NCBI GenBank assembly: GCA_025084515.1
Contig: JAJAGP010000220.1
Coordinates: 172,820-236,819 of the forward strand
Direction of reading: 5' to 3'
Origin: Ancistrus triradiatus
Taxonomy: Eukaryota > Chordata > Actinopteri > Siluriformes > Loricariidae
DNA length: 64,000 nt
A program made the position numbers and the translations under genes. Shown one piece after another: positions 1 to 12,080 of this stretch. Position 1 is the stretch's first letter, and every line of letters begins with the position of its first letter. Under the pieces are notes generated by a model. The model did not search any database. It was not told where the DNA came from and saw only the letters and a list, made by a program, of their open reading frames with translations.

Positions 1-990
1 CAAAACAATGAAAGCTGATGTGCTTCTGCATTGTTCCTTCAGAAATCCCCCTGATGCATAAAAATGGAACTGCTCCATGACCCGTGTGTAGGTTTCCATA
101 AGCGCACAAAAAAGAAAGGACGAGCCTTACTGAGACTGTCCACTAATGCTTAACCCAGACGCACACAAACCAGAATGTTTCCAACAGACAGGCAGAAGTT
201 TGCAGACCATTTGACTACTGCTGAGCAAATATGAAATACATTTTATTGAGGTTAACAGTAGGAAAGTTGCGTAAGAGAGGCTGTAGTTTCATACCATATT
301 TAATGCAAAACAGGCTCTGTTCATGTATATGCAAGGTTTTGTGCACTGGGAAGAAAATAACTGAATAGCTGTGGCTGCTGCAAGTAAAGAAATTATTTCT
401 TCCGGGGGGGCCAAAAGAGCAGTTTTTGGGGGGCCAAAAGTTGTACCAGAAGTAATGTTGGATTAAATGTAGAAAACTGTATAGACTACAGGTTTTAATA
501 TCTTCAGCCATACCAAGAATGGCCTGTAGATGGCGCATATCTGGGCATAGATGTCTTCAGTGCAATGAGTATGGCATGAACTCGTCTACCAGAATCTTAA
601 GAAGCATCACTGAGATGGTTTCAGGATGACTTTACACTGTGGTCATTAAATGTTACTGGTCTAATCTAATGTGTTACTAACCTGCTAGATTCTTTACAAG
701 GACATATTTGAAGTTTATGTTTGAAGTTTTAAAAATAGAAGAAATACTTCAATGAATAACCAAACTAAATCGAATATTCTGCAGAAATGTTCGAAACAAA
801 CTAAAAAAAGCTAAGGACAGTTATGGCACCAAATGTACGGCAACTGAAATATGTACAACAGTTTATTCATTTTGACAGTATGAAATGAAATGTGTGTGGG
901 GGTTCGGGTGAGGGTTGGTTGTGCACCAAACCCCCAGGAGGCATATGAAAAAATCCTTAAACCCTCATTTTTTAAAAGTTCTATAATTAC
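1..990. other. tent5b intron, no recognised feature
   Basis: AT-rich non-coding DNA inside the first intron of the minus-strand tent5b gene. Open frames here are short, without domain or codon signal. The second coding exon expected for this family is not present, so it must lie left of the window. Confidence 0.5.
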
Positions 991-1175
991 ATTTACAGCT
1001 TTTAGCAGACGCTCTTATCCAGAGCGACTTACAGTTGGTACAATCTTACAATCCAAGCAATTGTGGGTTAAGGGTCTTGCTGAAGGACCCAACAGTGGCA
1101 GCTTGGCAGAGGTGGGATGTGAACACTGGATCTTCTGGTCCATAGTCCAGTACCTTAACCACTAGGCTACCACAG
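991..1175 (-). repeat. tRNA-derived SINE, nearly full length
   Basis: Read on the minus strand it starts with the tRNA-like head (CTGTGGTAGCCTAGTGGTTA), has a B-box-like GTTCACATCC and ends in the conserved SINE tail with GCGTCTGCTAAA-like sequence. The same family recurs more than a dozen times in the window. Confidence 0.85.
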
Positions 1176-1597
1176 AAATTATTTATGCATTGAAAGAAAT
1201 TAGCACAATTTTTCCCAGGAAGGAGGGACGCGTCGCCCCGTCCACCCACGGGATTTCCGACCCTGCACACGACTGGACTGTAGGTTTATTTAAGCGTTGA
1301 AGTTTCGGTTCAGATGAAGCTCTCTTACATAACCAATGGAAACAGTAGCTGCTGGCGTTATTTACTGCACCCTGGAGAGCTGGGAAGGGAAATCGATTAA
1401 GGAAGGGGGAAAAAAGTGCCTAAACATATGCTGTCTGCTGAAATGTGGCCAGAAACAATATCCCAATATTAAATGTGTTCCCAAAGCTGCGACATGCATC
1501 ACTGTGACTGACAATACAGGTTTATTTGACAGTAAGCCTTATTTATATAAGTGCATAATGTAGGTGTAAGAGTAGCGCGGCAGGATCAGAGATTTAC

Positions 1598-1756
1598 CTG
1601 CACGATCTGGCGTGGGGAGATGGAGAGCGTGGGGAAATTCCCTCGCCCGTGGATAGGTACGCTCTCCCGGAGGATGGAGTCCAAGCGCTGCACCTGCTCC
1701 CACGACAGCACGCAGAAGCGCCGGTTCTGCTCCCGTGTGTCCGCCAGCGACGCCAT
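1598..1756 (-). CDS. tent5b: tent5b, first coding exon (partial gene)
   Basis: First coding exon of a TENT5 (FAM46) family protein, a non-canonical cytoplasmic poly(A) polymerase that lengthens mRNA tails. It encodes exactly 53 codons from ATG at 1756 to a donor CAG|gtaaat after 1598 (phase 0). The peptide has the family signature: residues 16-29 VLSWEQVQRLDSIL, then PIHGRGNFPTL at 34-44, and it ends PRQIVQ where TENT5 genes have their intron. The catalytic nucleotidyltransferase core is in exon 2, outside the window. TENT5A-C are similar over this stretch; paralogue B is chosen because human TENT5B lies in the same 1p36.11 block as ARID1A and ZDHHC18, and because of the PRQIVQ ending. Family call is strong, paralogue less so. 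Confidence 0.82.
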
Positions 1757-2094
1757 GGCGCAAGTTTTCTCCGAGTTAAAGGAAAGAGACTACGGTGGAA
1801 ATCCCAGTTTATCTCTTCAAACCGAGACGTGACTCTGAGAGTAAACTCAGCGAAGTTGAGGCATGCCGTGAAACTGTTCACCGTCGACAAACCGGGACGT
1901 GAATAAGAATCAAAGCGTGGTATTTGGGTAAACCTGCTCGGTTTGAAGCGGGACGGATGAACGCGTGCGGCGCTGCTGCTGCGGAGCGGAGCTGTCTGGA
2001 TACTTCAACATCCATAGGAACTGGAGCCGTCGTGGACACGCCCATTTTGCCTACGTCAGAGAGTGAGCGGTTAGTGCTTCTGTCAGTTTGCGCT
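1757..2094 (-). promoter_or_regulatory. tent5b: tent5b 5' flank / probable 5' UTR and promoter
   Basis: GC- and CpG-richer than its surroundings. A CRE-like TGACGTA (minus strand, about 2051-2057) is present. No clear TATA box seen. Transcription start not determinable from sequence. Confidence 0.35.
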
Positions 2095-2700
2095 CGCGCA
2101 CCTTGTCTTGCTATACTTGTGAGGACCAAATGTTTACAATGATAGGAAAACCTGTCATTTAGACTAGTAAGCACCGTTTTCCGGTCCTCACTGGTTTTAC
2201 ATGTTTTTTTTGTTTTGTTTTTTTACAAAAATGGAGACTTTCATTCGAAAAGCTAAATGAGCCGAAAGACCTGTTTTAAGTTACCAAGGTTATGGTTAGG
2301 GTTAGAGGCAGGTAAGTGTTTGTGTAGCATAAATTAGCTACAGCAGTCCTTCGTTGTCATTCATGTCAATGGAAAGTCCTCACAAGGATAGCAAGACAAG
2401 CACGCGCGCGTGTGCACGTGTGTGTGTGCTCGCGCATGTACCTTGTCTCAATATACATGAGGACAAAATGTCCTTACAGTGATATGAAAACCTGGCAATT
2501 TTGACTTGTTTTTACGTTCCTCAGGTATTTTCTTTTTTGTTGTTGTTGTTGTTTTCTTACAAAATGGCTACTTTTATTTGAAAACCCAAAAGAGTCAAAA
2601 TATTAGCTTTAGGTTACTGAGGTTAAGGATAGGTTGGTGTAGATGTAGCATTAATTAGCTACAGTAATCATGCACCTCAGCACTCGGCGACCCCGCTCTA
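2095..2700. repeat. two diverged tandem copies of a fish interspersed repeat
   Basis: Two units of about 340 bp share, in the same order, GAGGAC-AAATGT-TTACA, GAAAACCTG, a T-rich tract with TTTTCTTACAAAAATGG-like sequence, a TTAGGTTAC-like block and AATTAGCTACAG. The second begins about 2448. A CG/GT-rich stretch (2400-2440) separates them. Confidence 0.6.
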
Positions 2701-2772
2701 AATTTTTGCGTCCTGCACTTTGTGACCGAGTTGCTGTTGTTCCTAAACACTACTCCTAACAGTTGATTGAAT

Positions 2773-2960
2773 ATTTACATTTTACATTTATCCAGAGCGA
2801 CTTACAATTGATACAGTCTTACAAGCCAAGCAATTGTGGGTTAAGGGTCTTTCTCAAGGACCCAACGGTGGCAGAGGTGGGGTTTGAACCCTGGACCTTT
2901 TGGTTCATAGTCGAGTACCAGTCCATAGTCCAGTACCTCAACCACTAGGCTACCACAGTC
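2773..2960 (-). repeat. tRNA-derived SINE
   Basis: Minus-strand copy of the window's main SINE: tRNA-like head at 2960, B-box-like GGTTCAAACCC, tail at 2773. It has a small internal duplication around GTCCATAGTC. Confidence 0.8.
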
Positions 2961-3212
2961 CCTTCACCATCATGGTCTTCACACCGTCCAACGTATGAGA
3001 GAGGAAAATCTGGGAGGGAAGATATTTCATGAACTGACTTGTTGCAGCAGTGCCATCCTCTCCCAGTACCACGCTGAAATTCAGTGAGCTCTTTAGAATG
3101 ACCCATTTTAGCTTGACTAGGTGTTTGATTTCATACACCTGTTTCAATGAGACTCCTGAATTCAATGATTGAGGTGTGTCCCAATACTTTTGTCCATATA
3201 GTGTGTCATTGG
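2961..3212. mobile_element. non-autonomous Tc1-like DNA element remnant
   Basis: The right end reads GTGTCCCAATACTTTTGTCC then ATATAGTG, a terminus typical of fish non-autonomous Tc1-type elements. Left end abuts the SINE and is not recognised. No coding capacity. Confidence 0.5.
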
Positions 3213-4784
3213 TGCACTGAATGTCCCCACAGTGATAGAAATATCTGACATTTTCATATTTGCAGTGTTTTTTAGTAAACTGAGAACTTTGTTGTTTTAA
3301 GAATCTAGCTGATCAGGGTGAGATAAAGCTTTATTCAAGAGAATGATTTGAAAGTATTAGAATATTAATAAAAGCTTTGGCCTATTATTGTTTAGGCAGT
3401 CTCTGATGATTAAAAGATAATGGTGTGAAGACCATGATGTAATGTAAGCCATGAATGGATGTCTCTAGTATGAGAGTGGAATGTTCCTAAATTAAAATAC
3501 TGTATAATCAGTTAAAAAAAAACTTGAAAAAAAAACAGGAGTGTGGTTGGACCTCTGTGTTAAAAATGCAGGAATGCTAATAGCCCAAGGGATGAAGGGG
3601 GCTTGTTATTGTCTCTGTCACCCCAGTACACATTCCTCTTGCAGTTTCAGCCAAATAACATTACAATTTCAATTCAAACGGATATTGCTTAATGCACGTT
3701 TGGAAAAGTTACAGTATATCATATGTAAGAACAAATCAGAATTTCACATGTGTTTTTGTTAAATCCTAAATGGCCATTGTTTTGGACGTTCCTCCCCTCC
3801 TTGCTGCCTCCACTTCTATTACTGTGGGTGAGCAGTGAGTCTCAAGTGAAAGTAAGCGTTCTAATTCATCCGAGAGGTGTTGGATATGTTGTGCACTGGG
3901 CCATTGTTGCGCTGAAACATGACAGTTCCCCAAACTGTTGCCACAATGCTGAACTTTCTTTCACTGAAAATGTCTCGCCCATGGTCACCTGTACCTGCAG
4001 TAAATCACGTCATCTGGGATACAGAAACGTCCCTCTTCAAGATCTGCCTCCAGGGACTATAAATGGTTACTAAACCTGTTTTTATTTACCTAGGACAATT
4101 CTGTACCATGCTGCATTTTTTGTGTAAAGTCCTATACAATTACTGTTAACTGTCCTTTATATGCTTCTATGCAAGGACATCCCTCTCAAAGATCCCTCTC
4201 AAAGCTTTCTGGCCATTGCTGCTCCTGGCTACTCATTTGGGGACCAGACTCATGTTTTTGTAAAACTACTTTAAGACAAAGTCTATAGTTAAAGCGCTAT
4301 GTAAATAAATTGATTCTAAACTAATGGACCCAGCCCAACTACAAGTATGCACCACTTAACGTCCATTCAAACATCCGTTTGCTTTATTGGTTGAGGTCTT
4401 AAAAATTACAGTAGGAAATATGTCTTCTATACATCTAATTCACATCCGAATGTCAGAAAACCAGTACAAGTGAATCCTTGCGTCACCTGCTGACAGAAAA
4501 GAGAATTGCAGTCTTGAAAGGCATAAAAAACATCACCGTTCTACTTTCTTTTTCATTTTTGGTAAGAGTTTCAAGTTTTATAAAAGATACAAAGATAAGG
4601 ATTACTGTATGGAACTCTACTAAATGTTTTCGTATAGCGTTTCAATTAATATTATTGTTTAAAATAAAACACTATGTGCAAAGTATCTAAACTACTACGT
4701 GACTATGGTAATGTTCGGTCAACGTGTTTCTGTTTCACAGAACGTAATGCAGACGTTAAATGGCACAAATCTGTAGTTAAAAAT
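3213..4784. other. intergenic DNA, nothing recognised
   Basis: AT-rich. A third short match to the ATGTCC-ACAGTGATA repeat is at about 3220-3260. ORFs of 70-107 codons (3541-4073) have no recognisable domain and no codon bias. Confidence 0.4.
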
Positions 4785-4920
4785 GTGGTAGCCTAGCGGG
4801 TAAGGTACTGGACTCTGGATCAAAAGGTCCAGGGTTCAAATCCCACCTCTGCCAAGCTGTCACTGTTGCTTGGATTGTAAGTCGCTCTGGATAAGGGCGT
4901 CTGCTAAATGCTGAAATGTA
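4785..4920 (+). repeat. tRNA-derived SINE with internal deletion
   Basis: Head GTGGTAGCCTAGCGGGTAAG, B box GGTTCAAATCC, tail to CTGCTAAATGCTG. The segment carrying the TTGAGCAAGACCC-type sequence is missing, giving about 136 bp instead of about 185. Confidence 0.85.
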
Positions 4921-5059
4921 AAAACAATCCCAAAATATTACCCAGCTGAGACAGTGAATTTAGATGGGAATCCAGACATCAGACCAGCCCCAATTTGTGC
5001 CTAATGATGAAAAATGATTGACTCCAGAAAACATTTCCAACGACAGTTGTTCTTTACAC

Positions 5060-5460
5060 CATTCCAGCTGACACTTGACAGTTCATTAAGGTCCGAACAA
5101 ACACTTTGTGTACTGATGATGCTTCCTGGAGTAGTTCTGGAACTTTCTTTTAGGTGCTGTAACTGAGGCAAGATGCAAAATGTGTGTCCACATCACCATG
5201 AAAGGACTTACAGTAAGCAGCTTTAGCCCGGCACAAATTTGACATAACTGCTGGAAAGGTGGCATTCTAGTACAATGGCACACTGAAAGTCACTGAGCTT
5301 TCCAGTATGACGCATTCTGCTGCCAGTTGTCTGGAAATTGCAGGGCCATATGTTTGATTTATTCAGCTGTTACCAATGGGTGTGACTGTAATAGCTGAAC
5401 CCACTAACCGGCAGCCATGTCCACATTCTTTTGGCAATGCAGTGTATGTATGAAATCTTT
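5060..5460. mobile_element. non-autonomous Tc1-like DNA element remnant
   Basis: Non-coding. The right end contains GTGTGACTGTAATAGCTGAA and CCACATTCTTTTGGCAATG followed by AGTGTATG, matching the terminal layout of common fish non-autonomous DNA transposons. Confidence 0.45.
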
Positions 5461-5539
5461 CCAAAACCCATAAAGTTTGTTAACCCTTTAGAAATGTATA
5501 TGTCTGCGTAAATGTGGCCTTAAACATCAGACTTTCACA

Positions 5540-6815
5540 CAAGAATATAGTTAAACAACCGAGACAAAAGTATGTTGAGAATGTTTATTGAGAGAAAAAT
5601 GATCCATTACATATTTGTGAGTGGCAAAAGTATGTCAGCCTTTGCTTTCAGTATCTGGCTTGTTCCCCTGTTCAGCAAGAACTGCATCTAAACATTTGAG
5701 GTAACTGTTGATCAGTCCTGCACATCAGCTTGGAGGGATTTCTTGCTTTTTCCTCCATACAGAATGGCTTAAATTCTGAGATGTTGGTGGGTTTCCTCGC
5801 ATAAACTGTTTCCACATGATTTCTGTTGGATTAAGGTCATGACTTTCACAGGCAGATGTCCTGATATTTTCTGAATTCAGATTTTCCTGGGATAATTCAG
5901 AATTCATTGCTTCAATAATGACAGCAAGCCATCATGGCCCAGATGCTTTAGACCAAACCCAAACCATGATACTACCAACACCATGTTTCACAGATGGAAT
6001 ATTCTTATGCTGGAATATAGTGTTTTCCTTCCCGAGACATAACGCTTCTGGTTTAAGCAAAAATCTTCTATTTCACTTCTGTCCTCAATGTTTTTCCAGT
6101 AGCCTTCTGGATTGTCCATGTCCCATGTGATTAGCGACAATGTTATATTTGGAGAGCAGTGGCTTTCTCCTTGCAGCCCTACCTTGCACACCATTGTTGT
6201 TCAGTATTTTCCTGATGGTGGATTAAAGGACATTTAACATTAGCCATGACACCTTTTAGTTGCTTAAAAGTTACTCTCGGTTCCTTTGTGATCTTGCAGA
6301 TTATTATACGCCTAACTCTTTGAATGATCTTTGTTGGTTGACCTCTCCTAGGGATGGCAACAATGGTTTTGAATTTCCTCCATTTGTGTCACAATCTGAC
6401 TATGTACTGGTGTGGTCCAAACTCTCAAGAGATGCTTATGTAAACTTTTCCAGCCTGATGAGCATCAACAGCTCTTTTTTTGAGGTCTTCATCTCATTGT
6501 TTGTGTCATACACTTCCACAAACGTTTTGTGAAGATCAGATTTTGATAAATACAACAGATTGTCCACTCACACCTGATTGTCTTCCCATATTGAAAACAC
6601 CTTCTAATTTCAGGTTCAAATTAACTGATATACCTAGAGGCTCATATACTATTGCTACTGACAGATGTGTTCATTGGATCACTTTCCTCAATAAATAAAT
6701 TACTGACTATATTATTTGTCTCATTTGTTTACCTGGGTTCTCCTTGTCTACTTTCAGAACTTGAAAGTAGATAAAGCATTCAAAAACTTTAAAGCACCAC
6801 AGTATATTCAACAAG
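5540..6815 (-). mobile_element. Tc1 family B transposon, decayed
   Basis: Near full-length Tc1/mariner relic on the minus strand. Terminal parts (GAGACAAAAGTATG at the left, ACTTTAAAGCACCAC at the right) match the copies at 23.9-25.0 kb and 60.2 kb. The transposase is broken by frameshifts and stops: fragments of the helix-turn-helix N-terminus lie at 6260-6530 and of the catalytic part at 5725-6194, none longer than about 90 residues. Not functional. Confidence 0.8.
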
Positions 6816-8420
6816 ACAAAAATGAGAGCACATTCATGTTCTATCTAGTACCAACATGCCCCCATTCACTTGAGGCTATATGAGAGTGCTGGCAGTGAGA
6901 CTCTGAAAGCATTGGTTCTGGTCATTTTATTTATATTTTTCTTGGCATTTGAGATTAAAGAAGTTTTGGAATGGGAAAACCTGTCCAAGCAGTGCTGGAG
7001 AACCGGGGAAGCATGAGAATTAAATTCCAGCATCAAGGCACAAGAGGAGCTTTATACACTCCCATGCCAGACAGTCAAATGACTGCAGTAAAATGGCATG
7101 AAATGGCTACTAGAGCGCTATAAAATCAAATATAATCAGTGTAAAGATTTTATCTTTTTTAAGGCCTCAAACTGTAGTGATATAAACAGTCCTTAGGTAG
7201 ACCCTGCATCAGTGAACATGAAGCCGAGCAAAAGCAACCAGAATTGGACATGATGCCCGAAAACTAAATCAACACAAGCGAAAAATAACAAGAGAGGCTG
7301 AGCCAAGTCTGGTTCTTATCAGAGTATCTGCACACCTGTTGAGCATTAATATCGTTATGCTTCATTGCTCAGATTACACACTTGTGCACACATCTCTGCA
7401 AATATGTTGTTATTTCTTGCAAACAGGGAACATTTTAGGCCTTGCACTATTAAATAGGGCTACTTATAAGTGAATACTCCATTTGTAAAATGAGGAAGAA
7501 AGTTGTGCATGCAGAAATGTTCCTATTCCTCTTTCAACTACACCAGAAGCTGTGAAACAACTAGCTTAAAAGGAAAGAAAAAAATAGACCCATGGCTGAC
7601 ACTAGGCTGGAACTTGCTCACAGTTCAGCACCCCCAGGAATTTAATTAGCACCACCAAGAAATCAGATTTTAGTAAATATATAAATCATGTCATAATATT
7701 GTATATAGCAATATCATGTTTGAATGTGTTTATTTCCTACAGCTACTCTGGTTTTCTCCCAGATGGCAAATGCATGTCTATGGGTGGATTGAATCTGATT
7801 TGCCTTGATCATCAATAATTTCCTTTTAAATGATATTGTCCTATATTGTTTTATGAAGTCTCCATATTTTGCTTTTTTATTAGGTGTGTTTACCCAAAAA
7901 GCTTTACTACTACCTCCCTCTCCATCACTATACCCTTGGAAAGTGAGTTTGTTTAATGGCAGACACTTTTTTTTTTTTATCTGACTTTGCCTGAGCAGGT
8001 GCGTGTTATTTTTGCCAGTCTACACTGATATCTTACTTAGCATACAACAACATTTTAGGATAACTAAAGTCAACAATTCATAGGCCTGTGATCTTACTGT
8101 CATGCCGATGCACCACTGGTCTGCTTGTGCTACCAGAAATCCAGTCAGAACCATGAGGAAACTCAGACTCTGAAATATGCAAGATGGCGAGATGGGATAA
8201 AAGCAGATGGACAGGTTAAACCCAGGACATGACCTGTCATTGGGACATAACCTGGTGGGGAAGAGAACCACAGAAAGAGTGGAACAGGACCCCGGAGACT
8301 GGGAGGACACCCAAATGGAGACAACCATCACCTCATAAAAGTACTGGTTCCAAAAACTGCTACCTTCCTTACATTCTCAATGTAACTGGAATCTCATACC
8401 TGAATCTATCCAGATCCTCC
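6816..8420. other. intergenic DNA, nothing recognised
   Basis: AT-rich sequence without convincing ORF, RNA gene or clear repeat boundary. Confidence 0.4.
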
Positions 8421-9110
8421 TAGGTCCTGGCTTGTGGACTCTCCTCTTAAACTCACCCCACAGGGTTCAGTGGTGTTTAGTTCAGGGAACTATGATGGCC
8501 ATGACCGTGGTTACTGAACTAAATGTTTTAAGGTACTGTCCTGTTGAAAGGTCCAACCTAGCTTTTTTGGCAAAAGATTGTCTGGTAGCTGGTAGATAGT
8601 CATTTAAAAATTCTTATACATCATGTACTCTGTGTTGACATGAGTCCTTATAAGGGTTCCACCGATCCAACACCATACTTAACACTGGGGATCCGTGGCT
8701 TCTTTTCGTTTGGCCACCCTTTGTTTTAGCCAAACTGGTATTTAGAAATTCTTGCCAGAAGAAAATGTTTGTTGTGACTCATCTGACCATAAAACCTAGT
8801 TTCAGTCATAGTTCGATTATAATCTGGCTGCCGTGTTTGTGGTTAGATGAAAGAAAGGATTTACTTCTGCCGGGACTTCTGAATAGCTTGCATGGAGGTG
8901 GATGTCTAATTGTAGATAAGAGATTTAGTAACCCCAAAATCTTGTGCAAATCTCCAAACATGATCGTTTTTGAATTTTTTTGTTCCTCCAGCCATCCTTC
9001 TCATTCTGCAAGTTTTCCAGACTGTTTCATTACAGCTCTGGTTGTTTGAAACTTAATTATTGCCCTAACAGTAAATATAAAAGAGCAGGAAACAAAGTAT
9101 GCAGAAATCG
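8421..9110 (-). mobile_element. possible DNA transposon remnant (Tc1-like)
   Basis: The string CATCTGACCATAAAACCTAG and its surroundings resemble antisense transposase sequence of Tc1-like elements, but no frame stays open long enough to confirm. Ends not identified. Confidence 0.35.
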
Positions 9111-9737
9111 TGATGTTGTATCTGGACACACCACCATCATGAGTGCATATACATAAAATGTTTCTGTTGATTGGCCTTACCTTTTAGATTGCCAGACTTA
9201 CTTACCACAATGTATATGCTGTATATATAAAGTTGAAGTACATTGAACCATTTCTACCCTTTTTCTTAGATTCTGAAAATTCACCCTGTGAAATTAGGGA
9301 GGCTTGAGGCAAGCACCTCCAAATAGCTTTATCCATTTGTAAGACAAACATTTTCTGAGTAAATGTAGCCAAAGCAGTCAACCACAAGGCAAAAGGCACA
9401 GAAGTTGGACACAGGTTTTTCCAAACCACCAGGTAGTCCTGAAGGGGAAAGAGACATTCTTCACATTCTGGAAGTTTGAAGTCACCAATGTTTCTAAGGC
9501 CAGCAGCCTTGGGAAACCTCAGCTCTGCTATTTACATTTACTCTTGGTGTAATCGTGGAAGCTATACAAGTTTTCCACACTGAAAATATGACAAATATCA
9601 TTGTTCAGGCCACAGCTTTTGAAATATATTGGTAGTTACGCCTAGACAACAGTGAAATCAATGGAAAGAAAAATTAGACGATTGTCGTTGACTCTTCTGC
9701 CTCTTAGGTTTTTCTCCCAAGCAAAAAGTCAATGAGA

Positions 9738-9945
9738 TTTTTCTATAGTGCTTTTTACAATGGAGCATTGTCTCAAAGCAGCTTTACAATTTTAGATTAT
9801 CTTCTAATATCTAGGGCCAGTCCCAAACTGAGCAAGCCTAGGGTGACAGTGGCAAGGAAAAACTCCCTAAACGTTATAAGGAAGAAACCTTGGGAGGACC
9901 AAGACTCAAAAAGGAACCCAACCTCCTTGCGTAGCTTAGATGATA
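9738..9945 (+). repeat. interspersed repeat R3 (AGCGCTTTTTACAATGG family)
   Basis: Starts with CTATAGTGCTTTTTACAATG, contains GAGCATTGTCTCAAAGCAGC and GTGACAGTGGCAAGGAAAAA, and ends in AAGGAACCCAACCTCC. Six copies of this family occur in the window; its class is not clear to me. Confidence 0.75.
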
Positions 9946-10210
9946 AATGTACGAATTAAACCAATTTATCTAGTCAAATAAATCTATAGTAACAGTTAAA
10001 AAAAAAAAACTAAATAAATATTAAGAAAATAAGAAAAAATAAAGAAAATAAGAAGAAAATAAAGTAAAAAATATGGATATCTTTATCATTATTTAGTATA
10101 ATACACAGTCACTTTAGGATTTTAAGTCCCAAAAATCACGCACATCTCCGCTTCAGATGTGCCAACATCTTGATTATCATGGTTAGCTGCTGCCGAAAAA
10201 AATAAATTGA

Positions 10211-10427
10211 AGGCGCCACGGTTGCTCAGTGGGTAACAGTCACCTCACAGCAAGAAGGTCCTAGGTTCAATCCCAGGATGGAAAAGTCTGGGTCTTTTTT
10301 TGTGTGGAGTCGGCATGTCCTCCCCATGTTTGTGTGGGTGTACTCTGGGTACTCCGGCTTCCTCTGACCGTCTAAAGACATGCATTAGGTTAATTGATTA
10401 TGCTAAATTGGCCCTGATCTGAGTGTG
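10211..10427 (+). repeat. interspersed repeat R2 (GCTCAGTGGGTA family, SINE-like)
   Basis: Head GGTTGCTCAGTGGGTAACAG and a B-box-like GTTCAATCC suggest a tRNA-related Pol III promoter, followed by GTGTGGAGTCGGCATGTCCT and AAAGACATGCATTAGGTTAA. Widespread in fish genomes. Confidence 0.75.
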
Positions 10428-10741
10428 TGTTTTCATTTATATATATGATGGACCGGTAGCCTTCCTAAGCACTCTGTTATGCCACCCAGTCTCCAAATGT
10501 TACTGTAAGCCTTGTGTAACTTAGGGTGTGATGACATGTTTTGGGAAAATGGCTGTGACGTTACAAGAATATCTGCCTCAGTGTTAATTTGGAATCCGAC
10601 AGGCATGCCTTTGACTGAGATACACATTCCAAATGTCACCAGAGTCTGTTCATTTTGTCACTGAACCAAAGTAAAGGCTCGTTTAGGGCCTATTTTTCCA
10701 TCTCGGCTTAGAGGGAGAGCTTGAAGCTCGACATGTTGTTT

Positions 10742-10844
<103 letters not shown>

Positions 10845-10961
10845 CATTTTTTTGACCACCACAATACAGTGATAATTTAAAGTTTGTGTAACCCTTGCTA
10901 CATACAAATGACTGAAAATATAATCTGATATTTAAATATATTATAAAAGTAGATAGGTAAT

Positions 10962-11640
10962 CCAGTTAAAACGTGAGACAAAAAATGTACTTATGTAATT
11001 ATTTATTGAGGAAACTGATCCAATATTACATATCTGTGAGTGGTAACTGTTTGTTACCCTCTACGATTAACAGTTAGTTTGAAGGTGAAATTAGAGACGG
11101 GTATTTTCAATTACCTGTTACTCAGTTACTCAGGAGTGAGTGGGCACACTGTTGTATTTAAAGAAGAGGGATCTCTTAAAGTTACAACAAAGAAAGATCA
11201 CTCCAAGGACAAGGCATGTAATGGTATGCAAGATGGAGTCTAAGCAACTAAAGGCTTCTCTCACACTGGTTAATGTTCATGAGTCCATCATCAGGAGAAC
11301 TTTGAACGACAATGGTGTGCATGGCAAGATTCCATGGAAAAAGTCATTGCTCTCCACAAAGATTAAAATAAAACTGTCTAGTTTAAATGAAAAAGTTATG
11401 AATGGAGAAAGACAAACACTGCATTCCACCATAAGAACCTTAATCCCATCTGTGAAACATGGTGGTGGGAGCATCACGGTGGATGAGGATAGTCCTGTTT
11501 TGCTGCATCTGGGCCAGGACAGATTTCCATCATTGACAAAACAATGAATTCTCAATTATAAAAGCAAAATCTGAAGAGAAATGGCACACCGTATGTTTCC
11601 AAACTGAATCTCAAGAGAATCTGAAGGCTGTAATGCATAG
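10962..11640 (+). mobile_element. Tc1 family B transposon, internally deleted
   Basis: Begins with the GAGACAAAAAATGTAC terminus; transposase remnants include KQLKASLTLVNVHESIIRRT (codons around 11236-11295), identical in pattern to the copy at 24.1 kb, and SVKHGGGSI. Large parts of the gene are missing and the frame is broken. Confidence 0.78.
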
Positions 11641-11924
11641 ATAGTTGAAAAGTGCAAGATTTTCAGAGTGTAATTATCAGTTTCGATAGGTACTGATTGT
11701 GATGGTAAAAGAGTAAAATCCATTGAACATCAAGCATTTTGACAGGGTGCTTCGTAGCAGCAATCAATTTAGCCAATAATCAAACTATTCATACTAGAAT
11801 ATAATCGTATTTATATTCTTATTATTATATTCTTCCTAATATTGTGTTCTCTTTATGTTTTCTCTTTTATTATTATGGATTTATTATTAGGTAATTTAGT
11901 TTATTGCATACATATAAAATCTAG

Positions 11925-12080
11925 ATTGCCCAAGTAGGTCAGGTCCATTTTTGAGTCTTGGTCCTCCAAAGGTTTCTTCCTCATCATGTTTATGGAGTTT
12001 TTCCTTGCCATTATCGCTGTGGTCTTGCTCAGTTGGAACCGTGGGCTTTGATAGTTGTAAAAAGTGCTTTAGGGAAATAC
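11925..12080 (-). repeat. interspersed repeat R3, minus-strand copy
   Basis: Contains GAGTCTTGGTCCTCCAAAGG and the complement of the TTTTTACAA-type head at its right end. Confidence 0.65.
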
